A stretch of 28,165 nucleotides of DNA from Planctomycetota bacterium. Lineage in GTDB: Bacteria; Planctomycetota; Phycisphaerae; FEN-1346. This document shows positions 14,718 through 22,430 of the stretch, piece after piece (position 1 is the stretch's first letter; every line of letters starts with the position of its first letter). Below the pieces are notes generated by a model. The model did not search any database. It was given only the letters and a program-made list of their open reading frames with translations, and had not been told where the DNA came from. The stretch is from NCBI GenBank assembly GCA_026386995.1, contig JAPLMO010000057.1, positions 1 through 28,165 of the forward strand, given 5' to 3'. Position numbers and translations under genes: made by a program.

Positions 14718-15413
14718 CTAATCCAGCGTTTGCCCGCCGGCCAAGGCCTCCAGTTTCGCGGCCTTGCGGAACGTGATGACCTTGCCGTCGACGGCGATCA
14801 GGTCCGCCGCCGCCAGCCGCGCGAGGCCCCGGCTGAGGGTCTCCGGCGCGGTTCCCAGTTGTCGCGCAAGTTCCCCTTTGGGGATGTCGAGTCGGACGGA
14901 CCGGCCCTTCTCCAGAGGCACGCCCTTGCGGCGGGCCAGGTCCGTGAGGTACCGCGCCAGGCGGCCGGCGACGTCCGTCAAGGCGATCTGCTCGACGAGG
15001 CTCGTCAGTTGGCGGCACAACCGCGACAGCGAGGCGATGAGGCCGAACGCCAGGGCGGGGTTTTCGCCCAGCCCTCTGAGGAACCGCTCGCGCGGGAAGA
15101 ACGCCAGGCGGCTCTCGGCCAGCGTTTCGGCGAACGCCGGAAACGTCTCCCCGGCGAACATCGCCGCCTCGGCGAACGCCTGGCCCGGCCCGAAAACGTG
15201 CAGGATCTGCTGCCGGCCGTCCGGGGCGAGTTTGTAGACCTTTACATTCCCGTCGAGGATGACGTAGAACCCGTCGGCCGGGTCGCCGTCGCGGACCACG
15301 ATCTGTCCCGCGGGCACTTTGCGGTCGATCGCCAGGCGCGCGACCGACTCCCGGGCCTTCTTGTCGAGGCCCGAAAAGAGCAGTGTGTGTTTCAGGGAAT
15401 CGGCCAGGCTCAT
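14718..15413 (-). CDS. Crp/Fnr-family transcription regulator
   Basis: 231 residues, the family's usual size. The N-terminal half is a cyclic-nucleotide-type beta-barrel (VPAGQIVVRDGDPADGFYVILDGNVKVYK, then FGPGQAFAEAAMF), followed by the long dimer helix and a winged HTH. The recognition helix, KGELARQLGTAPETLSRGLARL (179-200 in total), carries E191-x2-S194-R195, the pattern by which FNR reads TTGAT half-sites. The N-terminal cysteines that hold the Fe-S cluster of FNR are absent, so the signal is something else (heme, nucleotide or other). No good ribosome site precedes the ATG, and a -10-like box sits 7 bases before it, so the message may be leaderless. The ferredoxin gene 103 bases downstream has a matching box. 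Confidence 0.9.
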   Translation of the reverse strand: MSLADSLKHTLLFSGLDKKARESVARLAIDRKVPAGQIVVRDGDPADGFYVILDGNVKVYKLAPDGRQQILHVFGPGQAFAEAAMFAGETFPAFAETLAESRLAFFPRERFLRGLGENPALAFGLIASLSRLCRQLTSLVEQIALTDVAGRLARYLTDLARRKGVPLEKGRSVRLDIPKGELARQLGTAPETLSRGLARLAAADLIAVDGKVITFRKAAKLEALAGGQTLD

Positions 15414-15420
15414 GGCAACT

Positions 15421-15448
15421 ATTGTAAGGGGATTCGCCGCGGTGTCAC
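15421..15448 (-). promoter_or_regulatory. Possible promoter giving a leaderless crp/fnr-type mRNA
   Basis: Minus strand: GTGACA, 16-base spacer, TACAAT. The predicted start falls at about 15414, one base before the ATG. An imperfect dyad TTGAGGGACGGTCAA (15454-15468) lies upstream but has a 5-base rather than 4-base spacer. Confidence 0.35.
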
Positions 15449-15469
15449 TGGAATTGAGGGACGGTCAAT

Positions 15470-15568
15470 GCAGAATGGAGAATGCAGAATGTAGAAACAA
15501 GAAAACCGCCTCCGGCGCGCAGTGCTCACCTTTCATTCTGCATTCTTAATTCTGCATTCTGCATTAAG
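15470..15568. repeat. Heptamer tandem arrays in inverted orientation
   Basis: 15470-15497 is four 7-base units (GCAGAAT, GGAGAAT, GCAGAAT, GTAGAAA). 15534-15568 is five units of the inverse (CATTCTG, CATTCTT, AATTCTG, CATTCTG, CATTAAG). The two can pair into a hairpin with a loop of about 36 bases between the xerC and regulator genes. Confidence 0.8.
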
Positions 15569-15569
15569 A

Positions 15570-16490
15570 TCAGTTCGCCCTTGGATGGGCCGCCGCGTAC
15601 ACTTCCTTCAGGCGGCTGGCGGTGACGTGCGTGTAAATCTGCGTGGTCGAGAGGCTGCGGTGCCCAAGGAGTTCCTGGACGGCCCTGAGGTCGGCCCCGC
15701 GATCCAGCATGTGCGTGGCAAACGAGTGCCGCAGGGTGTGCGGCGTGGCATGGCCTTGGAGTCCGGCCAAGAGGAGGTACTTGTCGAGTTTGCGGCGGAC
15801 GCTGCGCGAACTCAGGCGCCGGCCGTGACGGTTGATGAAGACGGCCTTGGCGTCGTGGACGCCGCAGGCCGCGCGGGCTTCCAGATACTTGTTCAGCGAC
15901 CGCAGGGCGAACGAGCCGAGCGGGGAGAACCGCTCGCGCTTGCCTTTGCCTCGCACGCGGGCGCACTCGCCGATGGGGTCGAGGTCCTCCAGGTCCATGC
16001 CCACGAGTTCGCTGACGCGCATGCCGGTGGAATAGAGGACTTCGAGCATGGCGCTGTCGCGGAGCGAGAGCATGTCGTTGCCGCACGGGGCCTTGAGGAG
16101 GCGCTCCACGTCGGACGGCGCGAGGAACTTCGGCAGCCGCTTTTCTTGGCGCGGCGTGCGGATGACCTTGACGGGGTTGGCCTGGACTTCGCCGTGGCGC
16201 GCGAGGAACTTGTAGAACGATCGCAGGGTGGCGATCTTGCGGGCGACGGTCGCGCGGCTGTACTCGGCCCGACGCAGGTCCGCCAGGTATCCGCGAAGGT
16301 CCAGCGGCGTGACGCGGCGAAGCCGGTCCGAAAAGGCCGGGCCAGCCAGGTCGTCGGGCGTGGCGCCGGGGCCGGCCAGGAACGCCGCAAAGGCCGCCAG
16401 GTCCGTCGCGTAGCATCGGACGGTGTGTATGGAGAAATTGCGCTCGTGTTCCAGGTATGTCATGAACTTTTGGATCAGCGGGTTGGTCAT
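15570..16490 (-). CDS. xerC: Tyrosine recombinase XerC
   Basis: Partner of XerD in dimer resolution at dif. 306 residues. The core-binding domain begins IQKFMTYLEHERNFSIHTVRCYATDL. Catalytic set: R in STGMRVSEL, K in GKGKRERFSP, HTLRHSFATHML, LGHRSLSTTQ and nucleophile Y286 in IYTH. The end VYAAAHPRA is like E. coli XerC (VYDAAHPRA), in contrast to the XerD-type end of the gene at 2164. The start is ATG at 16490 (MTNPLIQKF), 7 bases after the stop of the small upstream gene; a longer frame would run into that gene and adds no conserved sequence. It is probably co-transcribed with that gene. A heptamer-repeat hairpin follows the stop. Confidence 0.9.
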   Translation of the reverse strand: MTNPLIQKFMTYLEHERNFSIHTVRCYATDLAAFAAFLAGPGATPDDLAGPAFSDRLRRVTPLDLRGYLADLRRAEYSRATVARKIATLRSFYKFLARHGEVQANPVKVIRTPRQEKRLPKFLAPSDVERLLKAPCGNDMLSLRDSAMLEVLYSTGMRVSELVGMDLEDLDPIGECARVRGKGKRERFSPLGSFALRSLNKYLEARAACGVHDAKAVFINRHGRRLSSRSVRRKLDKYLLLAGLQGHATPHTLRHSFATHMLDRGADLRAVQELLGHRSLSTTQIYTHVTASRLKEVYAAAHPRAN

Positions 16491-16497
16491 CCGCGGC

Positions 16498-16722
16498 TCA
16501 GTTCTGTCCGGCTTCCTGGCCGAGAGCCCGGCTGACGATCCGTTGCGTGACCTGCCGCGCAAGGACCGCCGCGTCGAACCAGTCAAACTCCAGGTCGGGG
16601 TTCTCGGCCCACTCCATCAATTGGGCGATGAGGGATTCCTCGTCGCCTGCGCCGCACCGGACGACATAGCGTTCGGCGCCCTTGACGAGCGAGAATTGGT
16701 AGGTTGCGGTCGTGGCACTCAC
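16498..16722 (-). CDS. Small unknown protein upstream of xerC
   Basis: 74 residues: VSATTATYQFSLVKGAERYVVRC at the start, then an acidic helix (DEESLIAQLMEWAENPDLEFDWFDAAVLARQV) and a short tail. The GTG start at 16722 follows GGAGGGAGG by 8 bases, an excellent ribosome site, and the stop is 7 bases before the xerC ATG, which implies coupling. I do not recognise the family; no membrane segment, signal or metal site is visible. It may be a planctomycete-specific partner of xerC or merely its operon neighbour. Confidence 0.7.
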   Translation of the reverse strand: MSATTATYQFSLVKGAERYVVRCGAGDEESLIAQLMEWAENPDLEFDWFDAAVLARQVTQRIVSRALGQEAGQN

Positions 16723-16867
16723 GCTGGACACCTCCCTCCGGTCTCGGCGCGCCCGCCCGCGAAGCGCCGAGTCTCTCGGCGCTCGCCACCGGGCCGCCGT
16801 AATGATTATCGGCACGTGGGGGGTGGGGCTTAACCGGAATCCGACGGGGGGGCGGTCGGTAGTAGTA

Positions 16868-17005
16868 CTACAACGCCACTTCGGGATTTGCGCGGTGGGT
16901 CTCCTGACCCACCGCGCATGAAACGGGCCTGGGGGCCACGAGAACGCGGTTTGCGCGGCGGGTCGGGAGACCCGCCGCGCAAAATCTGCCCAAGTGGCGT
17001 TGTAG
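16868..17005. repeat. MITE-like element with 14-bp terminal inverted repeats
   Basis: CTACAACGCCACTT (16868-16881) and its exact inverse AAGTGGCGTTGTAG (16992-17005) enclose two GC-rich hairpins: TGCGCGGTGGGT...ACCCACCGCGCA (16889-16918) and TTTGCGCGGCGGGTC...GACCCGCCGCGCAAA (16950-16983). No coding capacity. Confidence 0.75.
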
Positions 17006-17028
17006 AGGTAGTGCGCCAACTTCAATTA

Positions 17029-17112
17029 TGTGGGTGCCACGGCTGCGCAGTTTGCAGCCGTGCGTCCCCGCCAACGACCACGGCTGCACAAGGAGCAGCC
17101 GTGGCACCCACA
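17029..17112. repeat. 84-bp double-hairpin element (TGTGGGTGCCACGGCTG)
   Basis: 17-base arms TGTGGGTGCCACGGCTG (17029-17045) and the exact inverse (17096-17112). Each half folds alone: CACGGCTGC...GCAGCCGTG, and CCACGGCTGC...GCAGCCGTGG. A related copy is at 22469-22551. Confidence 0.8.
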
Positions 17113-17140
17113 GATTTAGTCCTGACAGGCTACTAGGTCC

Positions 17141-17170
17141 GCGGGCGTTTTGCATGCGGGCGTTTTGCAT
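17141..17170 (+). promoter_or_regulatory. Tandem 15-bp repeat upstream of the galK promoter, possible operator
   Basis: GCGGGCGTTTTGCAT occurs twice without a gap (17141-17155 and 17156-17170); the last T is also the first base of the -35 box. Its direct-repeat form and position suit an activator or repressor site, but no binding protein is known. Confidence 0.45.
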
Positions 17171-17199
17171 TGACAGCCCTGCCCGCGGGGTCCTACACT
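17170..17199 (+). promoter_or_regulatory. Promoter of galK
   Basis: A perfect TTGACA (17170-17175), 18-base spacer, TACACT (17194-17199). The predicted leader is about 65 bases. Confidence 0.65.
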
Positions 17200-17270
17200 C
17201 GCCCCCACTGGACGCCGCTGGAGCCCGCCGCCGGAGCGGCGGGGTATCCGCGTTGAAAGAGAGATCTCTC

Positions 17271-18476
<1,206 letters not shown>

Positions 18477-18478
18477 CT

Positions 18479-18511
18479 CGGGTGGCATGGTCACGCTGTT
18501 GCGTGACCATG
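18479..18511. repeat. 33-bp hairpin element, left copy flanking trpD
   Basis: Begins CGGGTGGCATGGTCACGC and folds as ATGGTCACGC-TGTT-GCGTGACCAT. An identical 33-base copy in the same orientation lies after trpD (19642-19674). It starts 3 bases after the galK stop and may act as a terminator-like hairpin. Confidence 0.8.
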
Positions 18512-18528
18512 CTGCGTACGAAGTGTTT

Positions 18529-18600
18529 GCGCGGCGGGCAGTCTTGCCCGCCGCGCCCGGACGACCGTGGCCTGGCGGCGGGCAAGACTGCCCGCCGCGC
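18529..18600. repeat. Double-hairpin element, GCGCGGCGGGCAGTCT family
   Basis: 24-base arms starting GCGCGGCGGGCAGTCTTGCC (18529) and inverted at 18577-18600. Each arm is itself a hairpin (GGCGGGCA-GTCT-TGCCCGCC). It lies in the gap before trpD. Confidence 0.8.
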
Positions 18601-18622
18601 TGGCGGCTTTGGCAAGGCGATA

Positions 18623-19636
18623 ATGATACCTTTCATCCAAAAACTCGCGCGCGGCGCGAACCTCTCGCTCGAAGAGTCGCGCGAGGCCATGCGCACCATT
18701 ATGGAGGGCCGGGCCACGCCCGCCCAGATCGGGGCCTACCTGACGGCGCTTTCGATCAAGGGCCCCACCGCCGATGAGATCGCCGGCGCCGCCCTGGTCA
18801 TGCGCGAGAAGGCCACGCGCATCGACGTGGGCGGCCTGCCGGTCGTCGACACCTGCGGCACGGGCGGCACGGGCAAGTGTACCTTCAACATCTCGACGTG
18901 CGCGGCCCTCGTGGCCGCAGGGGCGGGAGTGTACGTGGCCAAGCACGGCAACCGGGCGGCGACCTCCCGTTGCGGCTCATCCGATGTGCTGGAGGCACTG
19001 GGCGTGAACGTGAGCGCCCCGCCCGCCGTGGTCGCGCGGTGCATCCGCGAGGCGCGGATGGGCTTTCTCTTCGCGCCGCAACTGCACGGGGCGATGAAGT
19101 TCGCCGCCCCCGTACGCAAGGAGATCGGCATACGCACGATCTTCAACGTCCTCGGGCCGCTCACAAACCCCGCCGGCGCGCGGCGGCAGGTGCTGGGGGT
19201 CTTCGCGCCGCACCTTGTTGCGACGATCGCCGAGGTCTTGCGGCAGCTGGGCGCCGAGCACGCCTTGGTCGTGCATTCCGAGGACGGGATGGACGAAGTC
19301 TCGCTCTCGGCCCCGACGCACGTCTGCGAGGTGCGCGGCGCGGCGATTACGTGCTACGACCTGTCGCCGGAGTTCCTCGGCCTTCCGGCCGCCGGGCCGG
19401 AGGCGTTTCGCATCGAGTCGGCCCAGGAGAGCGCCGCCGCCATCCGGGCGGTCCTGGCCGGCGAGCGCGGCCCGCGGCGGGACATCGTCCTGGCGAACGC
19501 CTCGGCGGCCATCTACGTCAGCGGTATCGCCCGCGACGTTCACGACGGACTCCGCCGCGCCGCCGCCGCCATAGATTCCGGCGAGGCCGCCAGGGTCCTG
19601 GAATCGCTCGTCGCCCTTTCGCACGCAAGTGCCTGA
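18623..19636 (+). CDS. trpD: Anthranilate phosphoribosyltransferase
   Basis: Joins anthranilate and phosphoribosyl pyrophosphate in tryptophan synthesis (cytoplasm). 337 residues, the usual length of the stand-alone enzyme. The helical N-terminal domain starts MIPFIQKLARGANLSLEES. Diagnostic pieces: DTCGTGGTGKCTFNIST (76-92, pyrophosphate binding), KHGNRAATS (107-115), IRTIFNVLGPLTNP and the metal-binding DGMDE. The TrpG amidotransferase domain found in some fused forms is absent. The ATG at 18623 has AAGGCG upstream; the frame is open further back into galK but without family sequence. No other trp genes are in the window. Palindromic elements isolate the gene on both sides. Confidence 0.94.
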   Translation: MIPFIQKLARGANLSLEESREAMRTIMEGRATPAQIGAYLTALSIKGPTADEIAGAALVMREKATRIDVGGLPVVDTCGTGGTGKCTFNISTCAALVAAGAGVYVAKHGNRAATSRCGSSDVLEALGVNVSAPPAVVARCIREARMGFLFAPQLHGAMKFAAPVRKEIGIRTIFNVLGPLTNPAGARRQVLGVFAPHLVATIAEVLRQLGAEHALVVHSEDGMDEVSLSAPTHVCEVRGAAITCYDLSPEFLGLPAAGPEAFRIESAQESAAAIRAVLAGERGPRRDIVLANASAAIYVSGIARDVHDGLRRAAAAIDSGEAARVLESLVALSHASA

Positions 19637-19640
19637 ATCG

Positions 19641-19728
19641 CCGGGTGGCATGGTCACGCTGTTGCGTGACCATGTCGCAGTGACGGGCCAGGCGCCGTTC
19701 GAGTCACTCGCCGCGGCGAGCCACCCGG
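19641..19728. repeat. Inverted-repeat element with the 33-bp hairpin, right of trpD
   Basis: CCGGGTGGC (19641-19649) faces GCCACCCGG (19720-19728). The first 33 bases from 19642 are identical to 18479-18511. The left copy lacks the far arm, so it may be a truncated or half element. Confidence 0.75.
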
Positions 19729-19745
19729 GGCTCCCGAGAATCGCT

Positions 19746-19774
19746 TTGCACGCCCGCCGGGCCGATGCTATTAT
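19746..19774 (+). promoter_or_regulatory. Promoter of the small CxxC gene and leuC
   Basis: TTGCAC, 17-base spacer, TATTAT. The predicted transcript start near 19781 leaves a leader of about 245 bases that includes a palindromic element. Confidence 0.6.
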
Positions 19775-19842
19775 CCTCTAGATGGGCAGTATTGTCGCTC
19801 GGACCCTGTGCCGGCGACGCCGGGCTTGTCCGTGTCTAGCGC

Positions 19843-19933
19843 TGTCATTCTGAGGCCCCGTTTACGGGGCCGAAGAATCTCGCGGTTCGGACGACCGAGA
19901 TTCTTCGCTTGCATTCGCTCGCTCAGAATGACA
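19843..19933. repeat. Palindromic CATTCTGAG / GAAGAATCT element, copy 2
   Basis: TGTCATTCTGAG (19843-19854) and its exact inverse CTCAGAATGACA (19922-19933), with inner GAAGAATCTCG paired to CGAGATTCTTC. Related to 186-264. Confidence 0.85.
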
Positions 19934-20026
19934 AGTTTTGCTTGGCACGCTAAACGCGTACCGGGCTTGTCCGGGCCGCGGGCCGGGCGTATGATTGGCA
20001 TGCCCGAACATGGGATGGGAGCGGTC

Positions 20027-20335
20027 ATGATTCACTTTACCTGCGACCTCTGCGGCAAGACGCTGCTGGCGGACGAGGACACGCGGTACGTCGTCAAGAT
20101 CGAGGTCTACGCCGCCTACGACCCGATGGAGATCACCGACGACGACCTCCAGGAGGACCGCACCGACGAGATGGAGAGCCTTTTTGAGGAACTGGATAGT
20201 CTGGACCCCGAGGAGGCCGAGGCCGAGGTCTTCAAGACCTTCCGCTACGACCTGTGCCCCGAGTGCCATGCGGCGTACCTGAAGGACCCGCTGGGGAGCC
20301 GGTTGCGGCAGCGGGCGAAGTTTGAGCACAACTGA
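20027..20335 (+). CDS. Small acidic CxxC protein of unknown function
   Basis: 102 residues. CDLC (6-9) near the N-terminus and CPEC close to the C-terminus probably build one zinc site from the two ends. The middle is strongly acidic (EITDDDLQEDRTDEMESLFEEL, then DPEEAEAEVF). There is no signal or membrane segment. The start follows GGGAG; ATGs 12 and 27 bases upstream are in frame but less well placed. The stop is 18 bases before leuC, so the pair is likely one operon from the promoter at 19746. The function is unknown; the operon link to leuC may be incidental. Confidence 0.75.
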   Translation: MIHFTCDLCGKTLLADEDTRYVVKIEVYAAYDPMEITDDDLQEDRTDEMESLFEELDSLDPEEAEAEVFKTFRYDLCPECHAAYLKDPLGSRLRQRAKFEHN

Positions 20336-20353
20336 CACGGAGTGGCTCATCCA

Positions 20354-21619
20354 ATGGGTATGACGATCACCGAAAAGATCATCGCCGCCCACTCGGGCCG
20401 CGAATCCGTCGCCCCGGGCGACTTCGTTTTCGCAAGCGTCGACATCGCCCTCGGCAACGACATCACCGCGCCGATCTCCATCCACGAACTGGCCGTCGCA
20501 GGCATCGAGAAGGTCTGGGACGCCACGCGCGTGGCCCTTGTGCCCGACCACTTCACGCCCGCCAAGGACATCGCCAGCGCCCAGCAGGCGAAGGTCTTGC
20601 GCGACTTCGCCCACGCCCAGGGCCTGACGCATTACTGGGAGATCGGCCAGATGGGCGTCGAGCACGCCCTTCTGCCCGAGCAGGGCGTCGTCGGCCCCGG
20701 CGACCTCATCATCGGCGCAGACAGCCACACCTGCACCTACGGAGCCCTGGGCGCCTTCGCCACGGGCGTCGGGTCGACCGACCTGGCCGCCGTCATGGCC
20801 ATCGGCAAGGTCTGGCTGCGCGTGCCGGAATCCATGAAGTTCATCTTCAAGGGCAAACGCCAGCCCTGGGTCTCGGGCAAGGACCTCATTCTCTACATGA
20901 TCGGCGAGATCGGCGTCTCGGGGGCGCTGTACCGCGCGATGGAGTTAACCGGCCCGGTCATCGAGGGCCTGCCGATGGACGACCGCCTCTCGATGTGCAA
21001 CATGGCGATCGAGGCGGGCGGCAAGAGCGGCATCATCCCGCCCGACGCCGTCACGCGCCAGTACGTCAAGGGCCGCCTCGAGCGCGACCCGATCTATTAC
21101 GCGAGCGACTCTGGCGCCAGGTACGTCCAGACGTTCGACTGGGACGTCACGGCCCTGGGTCCGGTCGTCGCGTGCCCGAACCTGCCCGACAACGTCAAGC
21201 CCGTCGGGGCGCTGCGCGAGGTGGCCTTGGACCAGGTCGTCATCGGTTCGTGCACCAACGGCCGCCTGTCGGACCTGGAGGTTGCGGCCGGCATCCTCAA
21301 AGGGCGCAAGGTCGCCGCGGGCCTGCGGTGCATCATCATTCCGGCCACGCCGACGATCGAGCGCGAGGCCCTGCGCCGCGGATACCTGGAAATCTTCATG
21401 GAGGCCGGGGCGGTCGTCTCGACGCCCACCTGCGGGCCGTGCCTGGGCGGCCACATGGGCATCCTGGCCGAGGGCGAGACGGCCCTGGCCACCACCAACC
21501 GCAACTTCACCGGACGCATGGGCCACCCCAGGAGCAGCGTGTACCTGGCCAGCCCGGCCGTTGCGGCCGCCAGCGCCGTCACGGGCCGCATCACGCATCC
21601 GGCAGAAGTGGTGGGCTGA
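20354..21619 (+). CDS. leuC: 3-isopropylmalate dehydratase large subunit
   Basis: Aconitase-family enzyme that, with the LeuD small subunit, isomerises 2- to 3-isopropylmalate in leucine synthesis, using a 4Fe-4S cluster. 421 residues, matching the shorter LeuC type common outside proteobacteria. Cluster cysteines are C300 (GSCTNGR), C360 and C363 (TCGPCLGGH). Substrate blocks ADSHTCTYGALGAFATGVGSTD and NRNFTGRMGHP are intact. ATG at 20354 (MGMTITEK) is chosen, with GGAG 11 bases upstream; a GTG at 20342 would add four residues. leuD, leuA and leuB are not in the window. Homoaconitase or methylcitrate-type substrates cannot be excluded from sequence. Confidence 0.9.
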   Translation: MGMTITEKIIAAHSGRESVAPGDFVFASVDIALGNDITAPISIHELAVAGIEKVWDATRVALVPDHFTPAKDIASAQQAKVLRDFAHAQGLTHYWEIGQMGVEHALLPEQGVVGPGDLIIGADSHTCTYGALGAFATGVGSTDLAAVMAIGKVWLRVPESMKFIFKGKRQPWVSGKDLILYMIGEIGVSGALYRAMELTGPVIEGLPMDDRLSMCNMAIEAGGKSGIIPPDAVTRQYVKGRLERDPIYYASDSGARYVQTFDWDVTALGPVVACPNLPDNVKPVGALREVALDQVVIGSCTNGRLSDLEVAAGILKGRKVAAGLRCIIIPATPTIEREALRRGYLEIFMEAGAVVSTPTCGPCLGGHMGILAEGETALATTNRNFTGRMGHPRSSVYLASPAVAAASAVTGRITHPAEVVG

Positions 21620-21622
21620 GCG

Positions 21623-21780
21623 TTTAGCCGTCGCCGGAACGTTTATCTGTTATCGCACGTTTAGCCGTCGCCGCACACGGCGACGATCATCATCATCATC
21701 ATCCGACCGCACGGCATCCACGTCGCCGTATGCGGCGACGGCTAAACATGCGGCGACGGCTAAACATGCGGCGACGTAGT
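21623..21780. repeat. GTTTAGCCGTCGCCG inverted repeat with simple repeats
   Basis: Two copies of CGTTTAGCCGTCGCCG on the left face two of CGGCGACGGCTAAACATG on the right; the right pair forms an 18-base tandem repeat. A run of ATC triplets (about 21686-21703) lies in the loop. It follows leuC directly and may form a large hairpin. Confidence 0.7.
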
Positions 21781-21782
21781 GT

Positions 21783-21817
21783 CAATCCGCAATCCGCAAT
21801 TCTCAATCCGCAATCAT
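21783..21817. repeat. Heptamer array, CAATCCG type
   Basis: Five 7-base units: CAATCCG, CAATCCG, CAATTCT, CAATCCG, CAATCAT, just upstream of the ybaK-type promoter. Confidence 0.8.
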
Positions 21818-21829
21818 TTCACCGCCCCC

Positions 21830-21859
21830 TTGTTACGCCGAAGCACGCCGGACTATGAT
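21830..21859 (+). promoter_or_regulatory. Promoter of the YbaK-type gene
   Basis: TTGTTA, 18-base spacer, TATGAT. The predicted start is near 21866, 38 bases before the gene. Confidence 0.5.
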
Positions 21860-21903
21860 GAACAGAAGTGGAAGGAGTCACCAGCCCCGAAAGGAGGCGG
21901 CCC

Positions 21904-22365
21904 ATGGATGTCGTCAAGTATTTGAAGTCGAACAGGGTGAAGTTCCAGTTGCGGCATCATCCCGCCCGCTTCACGGCCCAGGAGGTGGCGGCGGCCGAGC
22001 ACATCACCGGCGAGGAGGTCGCCAAGGTCGTCATCGTCAAGGCCGGCGAGAAGTTCGCCATGTTCGTCCTGCCGGCCACGTGCGTTCTGGAGATGGCCGA
22101 GGTCCGCAAGGTCCTCGGCGCCAAGGAGTCGCGCCTGGCCACCGAGGAGGAGATCGGGCAACTCTTTCCCGATTGCCAGGTCGGCGCCATGCCGCCTTTC
22201 GGCGCCGAGTACGGGTTGGACATGTATGTCGATAACCACCTGGCCGCCGACCCGGAGGTCCTCATCCCGGCCTGCACCCACGAGGACGCCGTCCTCATGG
22301 CCTGGCAGGATTATCAGCGCCTGGCCAAGCCCAAAGTTGCCGCCTTCGCCAGCCACAGGGCATAG
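21904..22365 (+). CDS. YbaK/prolyl-tRNA-associated deacylase domain protein
   Basis: 153 residues covering one YbaK/aaRS-associated domain. Members hydrolyse mischarged aminoacyl-tRNAs (for example Ala- or Cys-tRNAPro) in the cytoplasm. Family features: YLKSNRVKFQLRHHP and TAQEVAAAEHITGEEVAKVVIVKAG at the N-terminus with the conserved lysine in VAKVVIVK, and GAMPPFGAEYGLDMYVD, the G-x-x-P-F-G substrate loop. AAAGGAGG lies 6 bases before the ATG, a perfect ribosome site. It is monocistronic with its own promoter and a palindromic element downstream. Which tRNA it edits cannot be told from sequence. Confidence 0.87.
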   Translation: MDVVKYLKSNRVKFQLRHHPARFTAQEVAAAEHITGEEVAKVVIVKAGEKFAMFVLPATCVLEMAEVRKVLGAKESRLATEEEIGQLFPDCQVGAMPPFGAEYGLDMYVDNHLAADPEVLIPACTHEDAVLMAWQDYQRLAKPKVAAFASHRA

Positions 22366-22392
22366 AGCAGGGCGGCACAACTTCCGCATTTC

Positions 22393-22421
22393 GCGCGGCG
22401 GCTGCGCAGGCCCGCCGCGCG
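22393..22421. repeat. GCGCGGCGG hairpin element
   Basis: GCGCGGCGG and CCCGCCGCGC around a short loop, the same stem type as 5804-5831 and 16950-16983. It lies just after the YbaK-type gene. Confidence 0.55.
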
Positions 22422-22430
22422 AATCGCGAT

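Larger units (their letters stand above)
16723..17270. other. Gene-free region of palindromic elements before galK
   Basis: About 550 bases between divergent genes. It contains an element with 14-base terminal inverted repeats (16868-17005), an 84-bp double-hairpin element (17029-17112), a tandem 15-base repeat (17141-17170) and the galK promoter. A weak promoter for the minus-strand operon may lie at 16805-16833 (TTAAGC, 17 bases, GATAAT). Confidence 0.7.
19637..20026. other. Region between trpD and the small CxxC gene
   Basis: Holds a palindromic element (19641-19728), a good promoter (19746-19774) and a CATTCTGAG element (19843-19933) located inside the predicted 5' leader. No gene is seen. 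Confidence 0.65.

Noticed and set aside
15454..15468. FNR box upstream of the regulator (TTGAGGGACGGTCAA)
   Set aside because: The half-site spacer is 5 bases rather than 4, and one half-site is altered; too weak to call as autoregulation.
15470..15568. CRISPR array
   Set aside because: Units are 7 bases and contiguous, without spacers of CRISPR length.
18477..18622. Tryptophan attenuator or T-box before trpD
   Set aside because: The gap holds only palindromic repeat elements; no leader peptide with Trp codons and no T-box sequence was seen.
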